From Rhinopithecus roxellana (taxonomy: Eukaryota > Chordata > Mammalia > Primates > Cercopithecidae): 64,000 bases of DNA. Numbering within the stretch: the first letter of the stretch is position 1; every line of letters starts with the position of its first letter. Positions 59,965-64,000 of the stretch are shown here, one piece after another. Where the stretch lies: positions 50,069,176 to 50,133,175 of the forward strand of contig NC_044554.1 in assembly GCF_007565055.1 (NCBI RefSeq), given 5' to 3'. Below the pieces are notes generated by a model. It saw only the letters and a list, made by a program, of their open reading frames with translations. It was not told the DNA's origin and ran no database searches. A program made the translations under genes and the position numbers.

Positions 59965-61420
59965 TCAGGAATCCTTTCTCTTGACCTGTGGAAGAGAGGA
60001 CATTTTCAGGGTCTCAGGGGCTATGGCACAGCAGGAGTAGGGCAGGGGAGGTGGGCTCTGAGGCCTGATTTGAGTAGGACTCGCTAGCTGTCTCCATCCT
60101 CCAATGATGCATTCTGTGATATTCCCTGCATTTTCTCCCCAGTCTGGCTTCATTATGGTTTCATTAAGATGATAGGATATATTAGGCTGTGCCGTGGTTC
60201 TGAGATTCCTTTATGCCCATGTGTGATGTTCCATCCCCTGCCCCCATCATCTGCCCAATCCCACCCTCCTCCTTACCATGGCCATCAGCACAAGGGCACT
60301 GACCAGCACGGCATACAAGGTGGCCTTCCCTAGCAAGATCTCATAGAGGATGGTGGCAGACAGGACCCATTGCTGGTAGGACTCTGTTGACAAGAACAGA
60401 GAGCATGTAGGTACCTGTGCACAAGTAGCTCTGGCCTCCCTCATGCCCCCATGTCTGTGGATTCTCCATGCCCTTGTTCCAGAGCAGAGATGGTGGAAGA
60501 TAGAAAAAGGAGAGACTCACTTACCAGAGGTGAAGCCACAGTCTGAAAGAAAACAGGGGAAGAAAAATGGATGAAAGAATGCTGCTTTGTAAGGACACTG
60601 AGCCTTACATCACAGAGTCACAGGCCACAAGCACATGCATATCAGATGGTACAAAGTCAGCCTCCTTTGATAGCCCTGGTTCTGTCTCCCTCATGCTGCT
60701 CCAGTGCCAGCGACGTGGTCACTATGATCTTAGGAAACCAGGACCCCAGAAGGGGATGGGCCATACACCTCTCAGGTGCTGAGCTGTATGGCTTGTCCTC
60801 AGGGGGACCTGACAGCTGAGCTCTAAGGTGTCAGGATCTGAAGGAAGAATGAGCTTGAGGTGCTCCCTTCAGCCTCTATGCTTCTTGGGGAGGAAGTGCA
60901 CACTTCCTTGATCATCCCACCTTGTCCACTCTGACTTTCTTCTGGATCTAGTCTTGTCCTTCACTTGGATCTTTTTATCTTCCCTGGTAGCCTCACCCAG
61001 TCTCCTCCAGGCACCTCCCCAGGCCCCACTCACCTGCTCTACCCCACGCCTCGGCGCTGATCGTCTGGGTGATGGGCTTGTCCCTGTCCTCCGTCCACTC
61101 GTCATCCTCCGAGAGCCCATAGAACTGGACTTGGCAGCGGAAGTGGTTGCGGGGGTTGTGCCAGAAGGTGGCCGAGACCCTCAGGCGGCTGCTCAGGCAG
61201 TATCTGGAGTCGTTGAGGGCGGGCTGCTCCTTGAGGGGCTGTGGGTCTGTGCTGACCCCACTGTGCACCTCTTTCCCGTTCACCCACCAGCTCAGCTCCA
61301 CGTGGTCGGGGTAGAAGTCTCTGGCCAGGCACACCAGCGTGGCCTTTTGGGTGTGGGAGATCTCTGCTTCTGATGGCTCAAACACAGCGACCTTGGGTGG
61401 GAACACCTTTTTCAGGTCCT
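59965..61420 (-). CDS. TRBC2: T-cell receptor beta constant region 2 (four exons)
   Basis: This encodes the constant Ig domain, connecting peptide, transmembrane helix and short tail of TCR beta, which pairs with TCR alpha and CD3. Exons on the minus strand are 61420-61034 (387 bp), 60542-60525 (18 bp), 60383-60277 (107 bp) and terminal coding exon 59985-59965. All splice junctions are GT-AG, and the first three exon lengths equal the human ones as I remember them. Exon 1 starts in phase to complete a Glu with the J segment (EDLKKVFPPK). It holds the domain cysteines (LVCLA, FRCQV), the sequon NDS and the FG-loop region (YGLSEDDEW). Exon 2 (DCGFTS) holds the interchain-disulfide Cys. Exon 3 holds the membrane helix with the Lys that contacts CD3 (LLGKATLYAVLV). 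The tail is VKRKDS then TGA. Identification as C2, not C1, rests on adjacency to TRBV30 and the KRKDS tail. Oddities: Trp replaces the human Gly after SYQQ, and the stop is two codons earlier than in human. Total about 177 residues. Confidence 0.96.
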
Positions 61421-63240
61421 CTGGAAAGGGAAGAGGGGATGGGGCTAGGGTTGTTCTGAGAGCTATCTGGTCCTGGTAGGGGCTCTGTGTATGTGAGAGA
61501 GCGAGGGCTGGGAAAGGACCATAATGAAGCACAATTATGTTACTAAGTCCTCCTTGCTTTGGAGTCACCAGCCTATTCCTCTTTGATGGTTCTACCCCTT
61601 CCTTGCCTGTCTTTTGTATCTACCCTATGGGTTGGCACTATCCATTGTCTGTCCATCTCCCAATTAGGCACTGCCTAGCATTCTAGGCAATGTCTCTTCA
61701 TTGTCATTATTTGATTTCCTCTCCATCAATAACAACTTGCCTACCTACTTCTCACCATTTTATGTGGTAGTTTTTTAACTGGAGCAAGGGATTGGAACCC
61801 CAAAAAACAAGATCCAAATCCTAGAACTTCCTTTGTCCACCAACAAGACTTTTAAGACAGAAATTCCTATCACTTTTTTCTGCTTGTGAAGTATGAATCA
61901 CCATTCTGACTTTGCAGAAAGCGTGTGAAGGTTAAATTAAGTACGAATTCAAAAAGCCCGCTCCCAAGGAGGTTATTTATATCAAATCTAAGGTGCTAGG
62001 AAGGAAGGGGAATCTGGGATGAGGGAGACATTTTGGAACTAAGGGCTTTCTCTAGATTTACAAATGGCCTATTTTTTGCACTCACATGAGGACAGCCTTT
62101 GGTTTTACAGTGTGTTCATGAGAATGTGAGGTTTTTTCTTTTTGTGGTGCATGAAGTCATCTTATCCATTCCTCTGCCTCCAGGTACCCCTGAGTTTTCT
62201 CAGCTCAGACAGATAGTATCTTCCCTTATTTCAAAATTAGGGACCCTTCAACCTTCTGTGTCCCTTTGCATCCAAATATTATATGTATTTTTTTTTCTTT
62301 AGCAAGTTCCCCAAATAAACATCTGATATGATCAGAGTAATTTCTTGCTACTAGTTGTGTTGATACAGTTTCTGTCCTGAGCATATCCTTTGTAGATTCT
62401 TAGGGATGACATGTAAATGCATCCCCTTTAATCCCTGAGGACCCTTCTCATTTGGTTGAATTACTTCTTTTGGACCTGCCCTCCTACTCATCTTATCTTT
62501 TTTTTTCTTTTTCTTCCCATTGATTATTTTTCATTTCTGAGCAACTCTATTAAAGTGAAGAAATATCAGTCTTAGGAGAACCTATTCCGAATCTCCTGGA
62601 CAACGGAGAAAATTTATTCTGACATTTCTTCACATTTGTGTGGATGTGACCTTCTTCCTGGGTCCCTATGGGGCCTCCTGCTGGAAGGGCTCTCTGCTTG
62701 GTTTAGTGCGCTGCTGTCACCATTTTGAAATCCTAAGGCGTTTTTTAACAAGAGCCCCAGCATTTTCATTTTGAGCTGGTCCTGCAAATTTTGTAGCTGG
62801 TCCTGCTTCCCATCATGTCAGTTTCCCTTCCTCCCCACAACTCCTACCTTGCTAATTACTAGTATGCTTCTAAGTCTTTACTAGCTGGGCTGGGGCTAAA
62901 TGATGATATCCCAACTTCTATCTGCAGCACTTTCTTTCTTTCTGCTCTCAACCTGCTTATTTTCACTCTCATCTCAAAAGCCCTGGCTCTGGGAGTCCAC
63001 CAGCCCTCCAGAATGCACTCCTTTGATCTCTTCATTTAGCAAACACTCAGTCCCCATTGTAAAAGTTAAAAATGTCCCTTGACCATGAATGCTGTTCTGT
63101 AGAATAGTTATTGATGCAATAGGCATGGTGAATACTAGCCGCCTCTCACCGCACACCAACACACTATCTGTACATGAGGGCAGGGGCAACTGTCCTGCAT
63201 TTGTGAGTCCCTGTGGTGTAGGGCTTGTCTCTGTGGGCAT

Positions 63241-63327
63241 AAGTGTGTGTACTAGTGAGCTGCTGGTGTAAGTGTGTGCAATAGTGAGCTCCTGGTTTAA
63301 GTGTGTGTACTAGTGAGCTGCTGTTGG
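63241..63327. repeat. 29-bp tandem repeat, three units
   Basis: Units start at 63241, 63270 and 63299, each beginning AAGTGTGTG and containing TAGTGAGCT. The period is exactly 29 bp, with a few substitutions per unit. It lies inside the J2-C2 intron. Confidence 0.9.
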
Positions 63328-63569
63328 CCTGTGCTCTACTTGTGGGTTGGGTTCACCTTAGGCAAAATTGTGATGTTTGTCTCACATCTTCCCAACCCAC
63401 CTCTAACACAGACACAGCCTTACTCCATTTCCATACTCCAGATCCTGCCCATCCTTTGGCACTGGGCTGACCCTTCCCCCTGCCTCCCCAGTGACCTCCT
63501 AGGAGGATGGGGAAAAGAAGCATTGAATTACATCAATAATCTGTGTACTCTACATGTTGATTCTCTTTT

Positions 63570-63730
63570 CTTCTTCACAGCAATAGTAAGTGGTAGGTAT
63601 TCTTCATTATATTTTATAGTTGAGGAAACTGAGATACACACATTAATTTGCCCAAGGTCACCACATCACAAAAGAACCAGAGGTTCAAACTCAGCCTTTA
63701 TCTGGCTCTAAAGTCTGGGTCTTTTCTGTG
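63570..63730 (+). repeat. MIR SINE
   Basis: Contains the MIR core pattern 'gaggaaactgag' followed by 'ttgcccaaggtcac' and a region reading toward 'tctggctc'. It is an old, diverged copy. Confidence 0.75.
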
Positions 63731-64000
63731 TCCCAGTTGACTGCAGGAACCCTACATTTCCTCTGGATACACTTCACTGTAGCTGAGCCCCACTACACCC
63801 GGCTTAATGACAGCCTAATTACAAATGGTGCAGGTTAATATACCAATATTGTGAGTTCTCTTCTCTGGCCTCAGGGCAGTTGTCACCAGGTAATGTTTAG
63901 GGTCCCTTTTCAGCTCTCAGGGCCTAAAATCTTCCAGAGAATTTTCCTTGTCTCTCAGGCAAAAATGTCCGCATTTTAAATGTGTGTTTGTGGCAAATGA

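Larger units (their letters stand above)
61421..64000 (-). other. J2-C2 intron, upstream of TRBC2 exon 1
   Basis: This would be intron between the J2 cluster and TRBC2. The acceptor of exon 1 (a pyrimidine tract ending CAG) sits at its lower edge. I looked on the minus strand for the J hallmark FGxG with a flanking 12-bp RSS and saw none, consistent with the human J2-7 to C2 spacing being longer than the 2.6 kb available here. It contains a 29-bp tandem repeat (63241-63327), a MIR copy near the end, and otherwise unremarkable single-copy-like sequence. Confidence 0.7.

Noticed and set aside
60993..61568. A 191-residue continuous minus-strand frame across TRBC2 exon 1
   Set aside because: Only 61034-61420 is exon. 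The frame runs through the splice acceptor and donor into intron sequence, so its N- and C-terminal parts are not protein.
62660..62690. CTCF-like minus-strand CCAGCAGGAGGCCC in the J2-C2 intron
   Set aside because: Two positions, including the usually conserved K and R sites, do not fit; too weak to annotate.
61421..64000. Search for TRBJ2 or TRBD2 segments upstream of C2
   Set aside because: No FGxG motif with a J splice donor and a 12-bp-spacer RSS was found on the minus strand; the cluster likely lies beyond the window.
1..64000. CRISPR arrays, operons, phage or bacterial features
   Set aside because: The sequence is primate nuclear DNA; tandem repeats seen here are minisatellites or microsatellites without CRISPR-like spacers.

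Overview
The window is vertebrate, specifically primate, nuclear DNA. It is intron-rich and packed with Alu, L1, MIR, MaLR-type LTR and ERV-L remnants. Two full-length Alus (44.9 kb and 56.8 kb) carry AluY-type sequence with 'ggcttgagccacc' near the 5' end of the element, a variant I associate with Old World monkey AluY subfamilies. The coding sequence is close to human but not identical, so a cercopithecid monkey (macaque, baboon or relative) is the best guess.

The window holds the 3' end of the T-cell receptor beta (TRB) locus, reversed relative to the usual drawing. TRBC2 lies on the minus strand at 59.75-61.42 kb as four exons of 387, 18, 107 and a short terminal coding exon. TRBV30 lies on the plus strand at 48.43-49.17 kb with leader exon, V exon and a 23-bp-spacer recombination signal. 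The two genes converge, so TRBV30 must join D-J by inversion. About 10.6 kb separates them. That interval contains an ETS/RUNX/E-box/GATA cluster at 53.24-53.33 kb that I take for the TRB enhancer (E-beta), a consensus-quality CTCF motif at 50.39 kb, and a three-unit minisatellite at 52.26 kb. The 61.42-64.0 kb end is J2-C2 intron; no J or D segment was found.

From 48 kb down to about 7 kb lies a roughly 40-kb gene-poor interval made largely of nested repeats. Its notable parts are an L1 with LTRs and an Alu nested in it (14.3-16.9 kb), an ERV-L pol remnant with integrase and dUTPase regions (about 19.95-21.25 kb), a 390-bp pyrimidine microsatellite (23.87-24.26 kb), a long imperfect inverted repeat (25.57/27.28 kb), a permuted direct duplication (28.6-31.0 kb), and head-to-head L1 fragments (35.0-38.6 kb).

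A CpG island at 6.17-6.90 kb is the only CpG-dense promoter-like region. By synteny and distance from TRBV30 it is probably the EPHB6 promoter and first exon, transcribed on the minus strand. Positions 1-6.1 kb would then be EPHB6 first-intron or non-coding-exon territory; no EPHB6 coding exon was recognised.

Functionally, TRBV30 supplies a variable domain, TRBC2 the constant domain, connecting peptide and membrane anchor, and the E-beta candidate would drive germline transcription, recombination and later expression. I found no novel enzyme or defence system. The points most worth a second look are the TRBC2 differences from human (early stop, Gly-to-Trp in the connecting region), the CTCF/enhancer/minisatellite arrangement, and several unusual repeat rearrangements.
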